DNA of 64,000 bases from Streptococcus suis (GTDB lineage: Bacteria > Bacillota > Bacilli > Lactobacillales > Streptococcaceae), in assembly GCF_024509525.1 (NCBI RefSeq), contig NZ_JAMWEM010000002.1, positions 62,001 through 126,000 on the forward strand, in the 5' to 3' direction. The notes under the pieces were generated by a model. That model worked only from the letters and a program-made list of their open reading frames with translations. It made no database searches and was not told where the DNA came from. Positions 36,540 through 46,371 of the stretch are shown piece by piece (the stretch's first letter is position 1; every line of letters starts with the position of its first letter). Made by a program: the position numbers and the translations under genes.

Positions 36540-39500
36540 TCACAATTCCTTGGGTGTCGGCTGTTGCTTTTTTGATTTTTCCTGTTTGACCTCACTAGAC
36601 TTCAATTGTTTTTCTTGCTCCTGCTTTTGTTTTACTTGAGCAATTTTCGATTGTAGTTTGTTGTTGGTTAGCGATTTATTTTTGACCAACTCAAGTGACT
36701 TATCAATTCGATTGATAAGACTTTTTGATTCAGCTTGGACCACCTTCAACTGATTTTCCAGATCCTCATACCCTTGCTTATCAAGCGACCAATTGTGCAA
36801 GTAAGCGAACGAATATTCGCTGGTATCAATACCAAAATGGTTGGCTACAACATAGGCGATACTCTCCGCTTGAAGTTCTCGCTCACTACTATTGAAACCA
36901 TCCTTCAAATGGTGCAATTCTGAGTGAGCCATTTCGTGAAAGAGGGTCTTGAGGATTTGTGCTTCAGACATTTTTTTATCCGCAATAACTATCTCATTCT
37001 TTTCAATGTGATAGTAGCCATTGGCTTCAGAATCAATCGGCTGGAAGGAAATTTTGACACCATTTTCTTGTGATACATGACGTGCTGCTCGATAGATATT
37101 TTGATAATCTGGGACATTGCTTTCTAGGTTATAAACTGGTTTTGGCAACTCTTTTCCAGCTGTCTGCGATACATCAAATACTGTACCTAACTTGAAGCGA
37201 GTAACCGTTTTTTCTTTTCCGTCTTCATCTAGAATCGGTTGCCCATATCTATCTTTTGCCTTGAAGGTCATTGGCACCCAGATCTTAATGCCTTTCTCAC
37301 CTTTTTGGACCTGTCTATCAAAATCGGTCTTCCATTTTTGATAGGAAGCTACAAGGCTTATATCTGGTTTCTGCTTCACCATCATGTGGACATTGTAGAT
37401 AGAGTAGTCATGGAATTTACTTATGGCTTGCAGGAATTGCTTGTACTTGTCTGAGTTGGCATATTCCTTCATCCCCTCTTTCAGATGGTTGAATAGAGCT
37501 TGGCTGTCCTTTGATTCGAGAAGTTCAGCAAAGGATTGTTGCGGTTGCGACTTCTCCTCGATTAAAGCTGAAACCTGAGCCTCATACTCCTCCTTTGTCA
37601 ATTTTCCATTCAGAACATCAACTGAGGAAATCCCTTTTTCTTGATATAGAAAATCGTCCTTCCACTCTGCAAAGAAATTGGAATTTATATCAACAAGGTC
37701 TTGTTTCAAAGCCGCCATAACTGTTTGATTTAAGTCGTTATGATTCTGTTCATAGAGTTGATGAAACAGCTTAAACTCTTCTTCATTTCTGTCTTTAAAC
37801 AGGTCAAAACCTAACTCCTTAACGCCATCTAAGACAGACGTAAAACGCTCCTGAAGTGACGGCTCTTCTTGAGTGATAACAGGTTCAAGTTGACGATTTT
37901 GTAGAATAGTTAGGAACTCTTTCCCTCCGTCCTTGACGTATTCTTTGTTAATGTCAAGTTCTTTGATTAGCCCGTCACGTTCACGATAGATACCGAGGAT
38001 TGTTTTCTCCTTTGCATTATTTAGTTGGGTATGTAATCCACTACGCAACTTCATTAAACTGGCAGGAAAAGTTTCCCCGTCTACAGTACGCAAGGCCAAT
38101 ACAATATCCTCATCTCCTGATTTTATAGCTTTATCCATATCTAAAGAGTGCAGTTTGGGAACATCGGAGAGGTCATCAAAATAAAACGAACGTGCCTCTA
38201 TTATCGCTGGCAACTCTGGAAGCACTTTTAATTTATCAAATGCCGCTCCCTTATTTGCCAGAAGAATGTCATCGAAAGTACCTTGGCCATTTGCAATGTC
38301 TATCAGTAATTTATCCGCCGAATATCCCTCTTTATAAGGAAAAATTCCCGTTAGATGTATAAATTTATCTTTGTCAAATGATACCTGTAAGCTATTTACT
38401 CCTTCATTGTCCTTATAAATATAATGGATTGTACTATCAGACACTTCACTTAGATACCATTGGGCTGCTTCCCTAAGAGATGATGAGTAGCGATTCAATT
38501 TAACTAATTCATTATCTGAAGCAGGATGATACCCTCTCTTTTTAATTGACTTCCTCTGCTCACTTATGCTAAAATGAAGTAAAGGCTGAGGCTGAGTTTG
38601 ATTTGGTGACAAGTCATTCAACGGTTGCGACTTGGTCGCTTCAGGTAGAGGTGCTGCCTCCTGTTTATCAGGAAAATCCCCGATTGTACCCTCAGCATTT
38701 TTTTCTTGCCCTTGAGTTTGCTCAGGGGCTTTTTCTTTTTCCATATGGTCTTTTTGATTAACTAGCTTACTATTTACATCTAACAAGCCTTTTTCATGAG
38801 AGAGGTCTGCTAAATCTTGAAACGAAAGACTAGCCAGCGGACTATCCTCAAATCCATGGCTCAAATAGAGACTAGGGTCAATATACCTTTCGACGAAATC
38901 TTTAAGCGGTTGTAAAGATATATCTCTAAGGTCCGAATTAAGAGCTTCTAAGCGAGCTTCATCTCCACCAGACCATATATCAATCCCCTCCATGACTTCC
39001 TGAAGAGAATACTTTTGTACCAGTTCTAGTGATTTGGCAAACATCGTCTTATCAAAAGTAGAATGGAAGGCTTCTTCTTCCTTCTCGGCAATTCGATCCA
39101 TATTCTGAGCGCTATCACGATAAACAGCCAACGGCAATTTGGGGTTGTATCCAAATTTTTCTTGCAGTAGCTCAATCCCCATCACAGTTTGATCGCTTGG
39201 TAACGGGAATGGTTTCCCATAGTGTTTATCAAAAAACTTAAGCAAAGATTGATACTGTGCATCAGGGGATAACATTGATAATTCTGGGTGGCTGGAAGCA
39301 AACTCCATATTCCTAATCCTATAAGAGAGATACTCTACTCCTTCTTCAGTAAATTCATAGCTCGTCGTTACATTGGGTATCAGGGTTTTAAAAAATTCGC
39401 TAATATGGATTCTTTCGTTTTCTGTTAAAGCACGAAAAGTATCTGGACGAGTAGACTGACTAAGGCTCGTTAGTTGCTCTGTCAGGAATTGTTTTAATTC

Positions 39501-42500
39501 ATCTTTTTCTTTACCAAGTTCAATAATCTGATCCAGCAATGCAGTAAGCTGAGACTGATTTAAGCGTTTATCTAAAATTTCAATAGTAAATTCTTCCGAA
39601 TAGGACAAGAGCGAGGTGTGACCTAGTTCATTGGCCATTTCTTCAATGTTAGGGTGATTAATCAAGTCATTAAAATCTAGCGTATCTATGTGCTCTTTAT
39701 CTCTGTAAAGCTTCACCTCGATACCAAGTTCTTTATTTTTATCTTCAATATAAGAAGGAATATCAAAATCTGTATCAATCTGTCTTATCTGCTCTAAATG
39801 TGCTGGCGACAGGATTCTCTTAAGTCGATCAGATATAGACTCCCCTTCCAATCCTACATCATAACGGAAACGCTCAACTAACATCTGCCCATCTGCGGTT
39901 CTAAGTCCGAACCAAGTACCTCCATCATTCGAAAAGGAAACACTTGGTCCTGTGCGAGGGTTCTCATTAAAGAGTTTGGTATTTTCAGGATAAAGAATGC
40001 TAACAAACTCTGTGTACGGGATAATTTCTCCTGAGGAGTATCGGGATAATAGTGGTTCATCAGAACTATGGAAAATAACTTCTATCTGCTCCTGAGACTG
40101 CTCAGGGGCTTGCAATTGAATATACCCATGTTCGACCAGATAATCACGTATATGCTCTCGCCTCGGGTTGAAATCACTTTGGCCGTGGCCTACATCGAAG
40201 CGGATTTGCGAAGCGACCTCCTGCCCATGCTCGTCCAATGAATAGATCTGTAAATAGGTTTTGAAATATCCTTCTCCAACAAAAACTGAGTTGAATTGCT
40301 GGAGCATCCACATTTGCAATTCATCAAAGTTCGTGATTGGTTGCTCAGGTCTTCCCAATTCTGAGGCCTCCAGCTCAAATCTGGGTTCTGTTGCTTGGAC
40401 CATAGTTTCCGACTCGTGTTCTATCGCCATATTTTGCTCCTTTTCATTGTTTATTGTAGTTTGTTTGTCCAATCGTTCAGTATCTCTCGTAAGTGCCGAT
40501 GTTAGAGCATCTAACTCTTTATTCATTCCTTCAGTTATTGAATTTTTTACCTGGTTGAAATCATGTATAACGGATTCCAATTCAGAAATGACTACACTAA
40601 CACCAAACTCTTCTATCCGATTAGAAATGTATTGAGAATAGTCTTCCATATTCTGAAGCGATATACTCCCATCTCTAAACTCAATCATATACGTATAATC
40701 ACCTGCGACTAGCTCAAATAAGTCGCTCTTATAAGTTGAATCTACTTTCTCCGACGAAAACCAATTATCAAGCTGAGAAACTATTTCTTCAGGTTGCCCT
40801 AGGTCTTCCTCCGTTACCCAGAAATAGGCAGTCTGCCCCAGCTCCTCCACTTGTCCAAGTAATTCTTGAATTTTTTCGTTCGCTTGAATATTGGAAGGAA
40901 GTTCTTTACCTATAGAGAGGTCAATAAGATTACGCCCCCCGGAAAGAAGTTCTTCAACTTTGTCTACTTCTTCAGATGTTTTGGGTTGGTATTTAGCAGA
41001 TACCTGAAATTCTCCTGAATCCGTCAGTTCAAATGCTACCTTACGCAATCCTTTGACAAAATAGAGAGTCGGTTGCTTTGACCATTGACTAACTAGCCCC
41101 TCATCGATGAGATGCTGAGCCCCTGGACTTATCCTTGTAGCTTCTAATCGCTCCTTCATTGCTTCTAGCTTGACAAGCTCCTTGCGATAACGGTTGATAG
41201 TAGCTCTTGTGAAACCAGGCTCCCCTTTCTCAAAGGCTTCTATTGCTCCTTTAATACGAGGGATGTTATCGATACTCATTACCAATCCATTTCCTTGCTT
41301 ATTGAAACCCCGTTCTTTTAATTCCTTCTGGTAACGAAGTTTCTCAACTCGCTCCTCTTGTTTCTTAATCTCATCAAGCTTAGTGAATACAGAACCTTCC
41401 AACTTGTCTTGCTTACGGAAAAAGGATCCCCCGCCACGCTTGTCGTTCATGGGCTGTCCATTGGCTTGTCTTGTATGAGCATATACTTTATCTGCTTTCT
41501 CGACTAATTCACCATTCAACCGCTCTAGTTTTCTTTCTGCTTGAGCCAAGCGACTGTTGTCACGTGGAAGGCTGTCCTCTAATACCATACCTGCTTTCTG
41601 GCTTTTCAAGTAATCATTCCAGTCCATTTTTATGGCTCCTTCAGAAAGAGGGGGGAGGTCAGGTTGGACTGGTATGCCTTTAGCTTGCAGCTGTTCGATA
41701 AAGTCACGACCTGCCTTGTCATTATCGACAGCCAGAGTAATCAGATCACTATTCTTTCCGTTCTGAAAGAAAGTAGTGACCTTGGCTAGCTTCTCTAGGG
41801 CTTCGCCGACTTTGCTCAAGTCTAGCTTGTAGTCTGCTTTGCCCTGGAGCTCGGCTAGGAGTTCCATAGTGTAGCGTGAAACCGTACCTGCTTTCAATCC
41901 GTCCATGGCAACCAGCCTCACATCGCTCAGATTGCCCTTATTCGCCTCGTAGTAGCTCATAAGGTCAATAGGAGCCTCCGCAAAAACTAGTCGTCTAGGC
42001 GTGCCAATATCAACGCTCATGCCACTCAAACCGTCTGAGTTATAGGCTATCTGTTTAAGGTAACCTTTCCCTTCATATCGCTCTTTATTCGGCACTATCC
42101 CTTGAAGACTCGCTCCTATAACATTGCCTTGTTTATCTAGATTCTTAAATACCACAACAGGCTCCAAGTAATCATCTGGAGCCTTTTTGTTGGCTTGTGC
42201 CAAAACACCTGCTTGGTCAAAGAAATTGATTGTGTCATCAGATAGCCCTCTGACTTCTTTCAAATATGCACGTGCCTCGACAAAGGGCTGCTCAAATCGT
42301 CCTAAAACATAGTTAAACGGTTCTTTAACAGGTTGAGTCATTTCCGCTTGTGGAAATTCACCTGTGCGAAGATAGTGCATGGCTTTCTTGTAATCAACTT
42401 CCTTGATAGTCTTGACCAAGTCGATGACATCCCCATGAATATCCCGTGAATACCAATCAAAGCGATTTTTGCGGGTGTTGATTTTGAATGAATCATGCTC

Positions 42501-42608
42501 CACCCAGTACCATTCTTGACTAGAATTTTGCTTCAATTCCATACCGAGAGATTGAGCTACATCAAGTATAGCCATCGCCTTGGCATCTTCTTTTGTAAAT
42601 CGTGCCAT
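36540..42608 (-). CDS. Giant 2022-residue ICE protein: Toprim/DUF3991-like primase region and ArdC-like C-terminus
   Basis: A multi-domain protein. N-terminal residues 1-~85 (VEHDSFKINTRKNRFDWYSR) match the CHC2-less DUF3991-type primase start. Residues ~200-330 form a Toprim domain, with FAEAPIDLMSYYEA and LAVDNDKAGRDF. The middle ~1000 residues carry LPD-like regions seen in large mobile-element polyproteins. Near 1680-1800 is an ArdC N-like ssDNA-binding segment (FLQAISKFHDYSIYNVHMMV), followed by a zinc-protease-like HEMAH motif (IrrE-like) near 1900. It may aid transferred-strand entry and protection. No helicase motif is obvious, unlike SNF2-type ICE proteins I recall. Confidence 0.8.
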   Translation of the reverse strand: MARFTKEDAKAMAILDVAQSLGMELKQNSSQEWYWVEHDSFKINTRKNRFDWYSRDIHGDVIDLVKTIKEVDYKKAMHYLRTGEFPQAEMTQPVKEPFNYVLGRFEQPFVEARAYLKEVRGLSDDTINFFDQAGVLAQANKKAPDDYLEPVVVFKNLDKQGNVIGASLQGIVPNKERYEGKGYLKQIAYNSDGLSGMSVDIGTPRRLVFAEAPIDLMSYYEANKGNLSDVRLVAMDGLKAGTVSRYTMELLAELQGKADYKLDLSKVGEALEKLAKVTTFFQNGKNSDLITLAVDNDKAGRDFIEQLQAKGIPVQPDLPPLSEGAIKMDWNDYLKSQKAGMVLEDSLPRDNSRLAQAERKLERLNGELVEKADKVYAHTRQANGQPMNDKRGGGSFFRKQDKLEGSVFTKLDEIKKQEERVEKLRYQKELKERGFNKQGNGLVMSIDNIPRIKGAIEAFEKGEPGFTRATINRYRKELVKLEAMKERLEATRISPGAQHLIDEGLVSQWSKQPTLYFVKGLRKVAFELTDSGEFQVSAKYQPKTSEEVDKVEELLSGGRNLIDLSIGKELPSNIQANEKIQELLGQVEELGQTAYFWVTEEDLGQPEEIVSQLDNWFSSEKVDSTYKSDLFELVAGDYTYMIEFRDGSISLQNMEDYSQYISNRIEEFGVSVVISELESVIHDFNQVKNSITEGMNKELDALTSALTRDTERLDKQTTINNEKEQNMAIEHESETMVQATEPRFELEASELGRPEQPITNFDELQMWMLQQFNSVFVGEGYFKTYLQIYSLDEHGQEVASQIRFDVGHGQSDFNPRREHIRDYLVEHGYIQLQAPEQSQEQIEVIFHSSDEPLLSRYSSGEIIPYTEFVSILYPENTKLFNENPRTGPSVSFSNDGGTWFGLRTADGQMLVERFRYDVGLEGESISDRLKRILSPAHLEQIRQIDTDFDIPSYIEDKNKELGIEVKLYRDKEHIDTLDFNDLINHPNIEEMANELGHTSLLSYSEEFTIEILDKRLNQSQLTALLDQIIELGKEKDELKQFLTEQLTSLSQSTRPDTFRALTENERIHISEFFKTLIPNVTTSYEFTEEGVEYLSYRIRNMEFASSHPELSMLSPDAQYQSLLKFFDKHYGKPFPLPSDQTVMGIELLQEKFGYNPKLPLAVYRDSAQNMDRIAEKEEEAFHSTFDKTMFAKSLELVQKYSLQEVMEGIDIWSGGDEARLEALNSDLRDISLQPLKDFVERYIDPSLYLSHGFEDSPLASLSFQDLADLSHEKGLLDVNSKLVNQKDHMEKEKAPEQTQGQEKNAEGTIGDFPDKQEAAPLPEATKSQPLNDLSPNQTQPQPLLHFSISEQRKSIKKRGYHPASDNELVKLNRYSSSLREAAQWYLSEVSDSTIHYIYKDNEGVNSLQVSFDKDKFIHLTGIFPYKEGYSADKLLIDIANGQGTFDDILLANKGAAFDKLKVLPELPAIIEARSFYFDDLSDVPKLHSLDMDKAIKSGDEDIVLALRTVDGETFPASLMKLRSGLHTQLNNAKEKTILGIYRERDGLIKELDINKEYVKDGGKEFLTILQNRQLEPVITQEEPSLQERFTSVLDGVKELGFDLFKDRNEEEFKLFHQLYEQNHNDLNQTVMAALKQDLVDINSNFFAEWKDDFLYQEKGISSVDVLNGKLTKEEYEAQVSALIEEKSQPQQSFAELLESKDSQALFNHLKEGMKEYANSDKYKQFLQAISKFHDYSIYNVHMMVKQKPDISLVASYQKWKTDFDRQVQKGEKGIKIWVPMTFKAKDRYGQPILDEDGKEKTVTRFKLGTVFDVSQTAGKELPKPVYNLESNVPDYQNIYRAARHVSQENGVKISFQPIDSEANGYYHIEKNEIVIADKKMSEAQILKTLFHEMAHSELHHLKDGFNSSERELQAESIAYVVANHFGIDTSEYSFAYLHNWSLDKQGYEDLENQLKVVQAESKSLINRIDKSLELVKNKSLTNNKLQSKIAQVKQKQEQEKQLKSSEVKQEKSKKQQPTPKEL

Positions 42609-42617
42609 ATATCCTCC

Positions 42618-43925
42618 TTACATCATCCGCCCTGGGCTTTCCTTGGTCGCCTCCTTGTCTAACTCTTGTTGCTTCTGAGCAACTTCAGGAGAAACAAATC
42701 GCTGTAACTCTGGGTAGCGTTCCTGAGTCTGTTTTAGTTTATCCTGGAACAACTCGTCTGCATCGATATGATACACTGCCTCCTGTTGCCCATTAAATCC
42801 ACGTTCCACGTCGATATTTTCAAACTTAATAACCGCAAGCTCAGACAGACTACCACGATAGTAGGCTCCTACGGTATGTTCCAGATAATCAACTACCTGG
42901 GGGAGTGTTTCCTTGTCCTTCTCACGAATATAGGCCAATTCATAGCTATCTCCTTGTGAATAGCCTGTTGCAGTATGTAGGACTAACTCCTTCCCTTCTT
43001 GAGCGAGTAAGGTGTTAAAATCATCTAGGCGATCTTGCAGGATTGATTGGCTGTAAAAGTCCAAACCAAAATCCGTTGGATAATCCCGTTCGTAGGTCAG
43101 GTCAATATAGTCCGCAAAACTGTTACCATATTCTTCCCTGAAAGATGCGAACTGTTTAGCATACTGATAGAACTGTCTATGTGTCCTGAAGTCAGGAATC
43201 GTCGCTGGAGATACTTCTGTAATCACATCCTTATCCACCTGAACAAAGCCGTCAATAGCATCTCGGTTCAGCACATCACTTCTGATAAGAGTCTTAAATT
43301 CATAATTGTCTAACCCTACCAAGTAGTTTAAGGTCTGTGTTTCAGATGATTGTCGGTTACGATAGTCTGTAATCAAACCTTCCGCTGTAACTTCCCAATC
43401 ATCGATATGGGCCGTATCTGGCGTTCTTAGCAACAGGACCTCCTCTTCCTCCATATCCAATCCAATCACCAAGTCACCATTTGGAAGTCTATCTGTTTCG
43501 AGCTCTTCGATTTTCTTGTCAATTGATTGGTTTAATCGCTCCACGTCCTGTTTAATCGCAAATAATTCCTCTGCATTAGCCTGTAACTCCTCGAAGTAGG
43601 CTCTTGATACTTCTACAGGAGCCACCAACAAATCCGCTTCACGTTGCTCACGTGGATAAGAGAATAGATAGGGTGCTACATCTTTGAAGTCCTGGTAGTT
43701 CAGATGTTTAATGGATTCGGTCACTAACATATTATGTAAGGTGCTGTCTTCAGTATTCACTGTTAGCCAACCGTCAAGAGCAATCGAGCGTATGGCATCC
43801 ATCAAGGCATAGTCAGGTAATGCCTGCATAATACCAGGGAAGTAGCCGACGTTGATAGCCGTTTCTTCTACCACTTCTTTCTTGAGATTTTTCCAGTCAC
43901 GTTGACTGAGTTGTCTTGTGTTCAT
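42618..43925 (-). CDS. Conserved ICE protein of unknown function
   Basis: A 435-residue soluble, acidic protein with a helical N-terminal coiled-coil region (about 110-160) and no recognised catalytic motif. AAGAAAGGATG precedes the ATG. It sits between the giant primase-like gene (10 bases downstream) and the coupling-protein gene. The context suggests a role in transfer or DNA processing, but no function is assigned. Confidence 0.7.
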   Translation of the reverse strand: MNTRQLSQRDWKNLKKEVVEETAINVGYFPGIMQALPDYALMDAIRSIALDGWLTVNTEDSTLHNMLVTESIKHLNYQDFKDVAPYLFSYPREQREADLLVAPVEVSRAYFEELQANAEELFAIKQDVERLNQSIDKKIEELETDRLPNGDLVIGLDMEEEEVLLLRTPDTAHIDDWEVTAEGLITDYRNRQSSETQTLNYLVGLDNYEFKTLIRSDVLNRDAIDGFVQVDKDVITEVSPATIPDFRTHRQFYQYAKQFASFREEYGNSFADYIDLTYERDYPTDFGLDFYSQSILQDRLDDFNTLLAQEGKELVLHTATGYSQGDSYELAYIREKDKETLPQVVDYLEHTVGAYYRGSLSELAVIKFENIDVERGFNGQQEAVYHIDADELFQDKLKQTQERYPELQRFVSPEVAQKQQELDKEATKESPGRMM

Positions 43926-43950
43926 AAGTCATCCTTTCTTGTAAATTAAA

Positions 43951-43976
43951 AGCACCTGTCCTAATCGACAAGTGCT
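43951..43976 (-). terminator. Terminator-like hairpin at the VirD4 stop codon
   Basis: On the minus strand TAGCACTTGTC, loop, then GACAGGTGCTTTT: arms pair through AGCACTTGTC/GACAGGTGCT with one G-U, and the VirD4 stop TAG (43975-43977) is the first part of the stem. The U-run is short (TTTTAATTT). Confidence 0.6.
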
Positions 43977-45792
43977 ATGCAATAGAGTGTATTTCTTCTT
44001 CGGTAATATCTATTTGGTTACTTGGACGTACACCGTCCAAGAACTCATCAATGTCGCTCATGTGACGAACATAGCGATACCAGTTGGGATCTGTTGGAGA
44101 ATCTGCCAACTCCTCTGCACGTCGATGCTTGAGCAGGTCAAACTTCTTATCCCTAAATACATTGTGCTTGGCAATGAAGACTAGGGCTTCATCTGGAGCG
44201 ATTGTAGCCACTTCGTGAGGCGTTAGCAATTCCCTGCCCAACTTGGCATTTTGAACCGTACTTGAACCGTTTCGACTTCTACTTTCGCTAATATTTCGGT
44301 CATTCAATGTCATTTTACCGGATCGTTCCGACAACCACTTCAATGTATCTTGGTCATTAGAACCAAGGTAAACTACTGTACCACAGTTGTTGAGAATGGT
44401 CTTTGTATTCTTCTCGTTATATAATTCCTGAAGCTGACTGAGCGATTGTATCATTAGCTTAATGGATATTTCCCTGGAACGAATAACCGATATGATTGGC
44501 GGTAAGTTAGGAATTTTACCAACCTGGGCAATCTCATCTCCTTCAATCTGCAAATGAAGCGGATAGGAAACCTTTGTATTCCGTCCTAACAGAATATCAT
44601 CAGCAGTCTTGAAGGTTACTTCAAAAATTGTTGAGAATAATAATGACGTTAAGAATTGATAGGCTGGATTGACTTCAGGAATATTGATAAAGACCGCTGT
44701 CTTCTTAATGTTCCAGGTTTCTATTTCCATGTTATCATCTTCCACCAATCGTCTGACTGCCTCATGGTCGAATACAGATACAATAGATGCTACAATCGCA
44801 TAAACACTATTTCGGGTTTCACCATTGTATAATTCATTGAACAAGTCCCATTGCTTGCAAGCGTAGTTCCCTGGGACCTCTTTTTCAAGCTCTTGAAAAA
44901 GAGTTGCCATAATACTTTCCGTTTCGTCTTTCTCCTTGAGATTACGAGCCATATCAGCTAACATAGGCAAGTTAGCTATGTATTCGGAAACCCTACTGTC
45001 AAAGTAGAGATACCCTATCAGAGCTCTCATCAGCAACATCTGGGACTGTTGCCAGAAATCCTCACCGCTATGGTCACTCTTCTTGGTAGCTGTCACTATC
45101 GCTTCAGCTACTCGGTCAATATCCAATTCTGACCGCATATACTTAAAGACATTGAACCGATTGGAGTTCATAAAGGTAATCACATCAAACACCTTAATTT
45201 GATACCCGTCGTCTTCAAAAGACTGCCCTAGTTCATGGACTAACAGACCTTTCGTATCTGTAAAGATATAGCTGGAGTTACGCTGAAGGGCATTTGGTTT
45301 TACAAATGACCTGGTTTTCCAGTCGCCTGTACCACCGATAACAAGGACATTCTTGTTTATTTGTTTGTCAAATGGTAGTCGTTTATTAAACAAGCCCATC
45401 CCTGACCGTTCGGAGAACAACATATTATTGTCCTCTATCTCATCCTTGAGCGAATCTATCTCCTCCTGGGTCGCATAGCGAGCAGACCCGTGTTCCTCGT
45501 TGTACCGATAGGTTCCAGTCACCTGCGGTCGCATATAGACTAATAACGCCACCAATAAGCCTAAATTACCTGCCAGAAATGAGTGAGGTGTGAAAGCAAG
45601 GTCGAGCAATGGCTTAGTGTGCCAATTATCAAGGCACCACTCCAATTTTGAAAGAGCGAACACATCTACACTCCTGTCAACCTCTGGTGCCAGCACATAG
45701 AGCTTGAAACACCAATGGAAGAGATAGAATAGGACCATTCCAAAAACAAGGTAAGGCAGAAAGCGACGTCGCTTGATGGTTGTGATACTCAT
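43975..45792 (-). CDS. VirD4/TraG-like type IV coupling protein
   Basis: A 605-residue membrane ATPase that links the relaxosome to the transfer channel. Two N-terminal transmembrane segments (about 11-33 and 72-88) precede the motor domain. The P-loop reads GGTGDWKT (153-160), an unusual form in which the normally small fifth and sixth positions are Asp and Trp. The Walker B region is GDEIAQVGKIPN, and the family motif LQSLSQL (IQSLSQLQELY) is present. It overlaps the DUF3801-type gene by 4 bases. The hairpin at 43951-43976 overlaps its stop. Confidence 0.9.
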   Translation of the reverse strand: MSITTIKRRRFLPYLVFGMVLFYLFHWCFKLYVLAPEVDRSVDVFALSKLEWCLDNWHTKPLLDLAFTPHSFLAGNLGLLVALLVYMRPQVTGTYRYNEEHGSARYATQEEIDSLKDEIEDNNMLFSERSGMGLFNKRLPFDKQINKNVLVIGGTGDWKTRSFVKPNALQRNSSYIFTDTKGLLVHELGQSFEDDGYQIKVFDVITFMNSNRFNVFKYMRSELDIDRVAEAIVTATKKSDHSGEDFWQQSQMLLMRALIGYLYFDSRVSEYIANLPMLADMARNLKEKDETESIMATLFQELEKEVPGNYACKQWDLFNELYNGETRNSVYAIVASIVSVFDHEAVRRLVEDDNMEIETWNIKKTAVFINIPEVNPAYQFLTSLLFSTIFEVTFKTADDILLGRNTKVSYPLHLQIEGDEIAQVGKIPNLPPIISVIRSREISIKLMIQSLSQLQELYNEKNTKTILNNCGTVVYLGSNDQDTLKWLSERSGKMTLNDRNISESRSRNGSSTVQNAKLGRELLTPHEVATIAPDEALVFIAKHNVFRDKKFDLLKHRRAEELADSPTDPNWYRYVRHMSDIDEFLDGVRPSNQIDITEEEIHSIA

Positions 45793-46322
45793 TTGGTCAA
45801 TCCTGCCTTCCCTTTATCAATCTGAGGTGCTAGAGCCACCTTCTTAGCAAGGGATTGTTGTTGCTTCATCTGCTTAGAGTAATAAGCAATCTTCTCTTTC
45901 GGATTCATATTCTTTGGCGTTTTCAATGTTCGCTTCATGAACTCCTGGGGATTCTTTTGAATCCCTGCTAAAAAGTTGGACAGGGCTTTTTCAACGATTG
46001 CTCGATTTCTAAAATCGTAAGCTAGGCTAGTTGTTCCATCTGAATGGCTCCTGAAGGCAAAACCAATACCATACTTAGCCAACTCCGACTTGAGAGCTGA
46101 AAGGTTGACTTCGTTGGTTAGGAACTCTTTTAATTCCTTTGAGCCAGGAGAAGCTAAGAATGAATCCCAATTTGTTTGACCCGCTAACACTGGAGATACT
46201 CTACCCGAGTAGTGTGATTGTTCTGCTAGCTTTCCAATTGTGAGAAAGAGGCTCTTTAAACAGACTTCGCCGCTAACAAAACTGATCCGAGCTATTTGAC
46301 TCACAACTCTTTCTTCATCCAT
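45789..46322 (-). CDS. DUF3801/PcfB-like conjugation protein
   Basis: A 177-residue, basic, soluble protein whose pattern (SGEVCLKSLFLTIGKLAEQ, VNLSALKSELAKYGIGFAF) is that of DUF3801/PcfB family proteins, the accessory factors adjacent to VirD4-type couplers. GGAAAG precedes the ATG. The stop overlaps the coupling-protein start by 4 bases, so both are translationally coupled. Confidence 0.78.
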   Translation of the reverse strand: MDEERVVSQIARISFVSGEVCLKSLFLTIGKLAEQSHYSGRVSPVLAGQTNWDSFLASPGSKELKEFLTNEVNLSALKSELAKYGIGFAFRSHSDGTTSLAYDFRNRAIVEKALSNFLAGIQKNPQEFMKRTLKTPKNMNPKEKIAYYSKQMKQQQSLAKKVALAPQIDKGKAGLTK

Positions 46323-46345
46323 AAACTTTCCTTTCTAAAATAAAA

Positions 46346-46371
46346 AGCACTTGTCCTAATCGACAAGTGCT
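46346..46371 (-). terminator. Second copy of the terminator-like hairpin, overlapping a stop codon
   Basis: The minus strand reads TAG, then a perfect hairpin AGCACTTGTC/GACAAGTGCT, then TTTTTATTTT. The same sequence, including the stop codon and loop, is repeated at 43951-43976 with one base change. It lies between the 276-residue protein gene and the PcfB-like gene. Confidence 0.65.
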
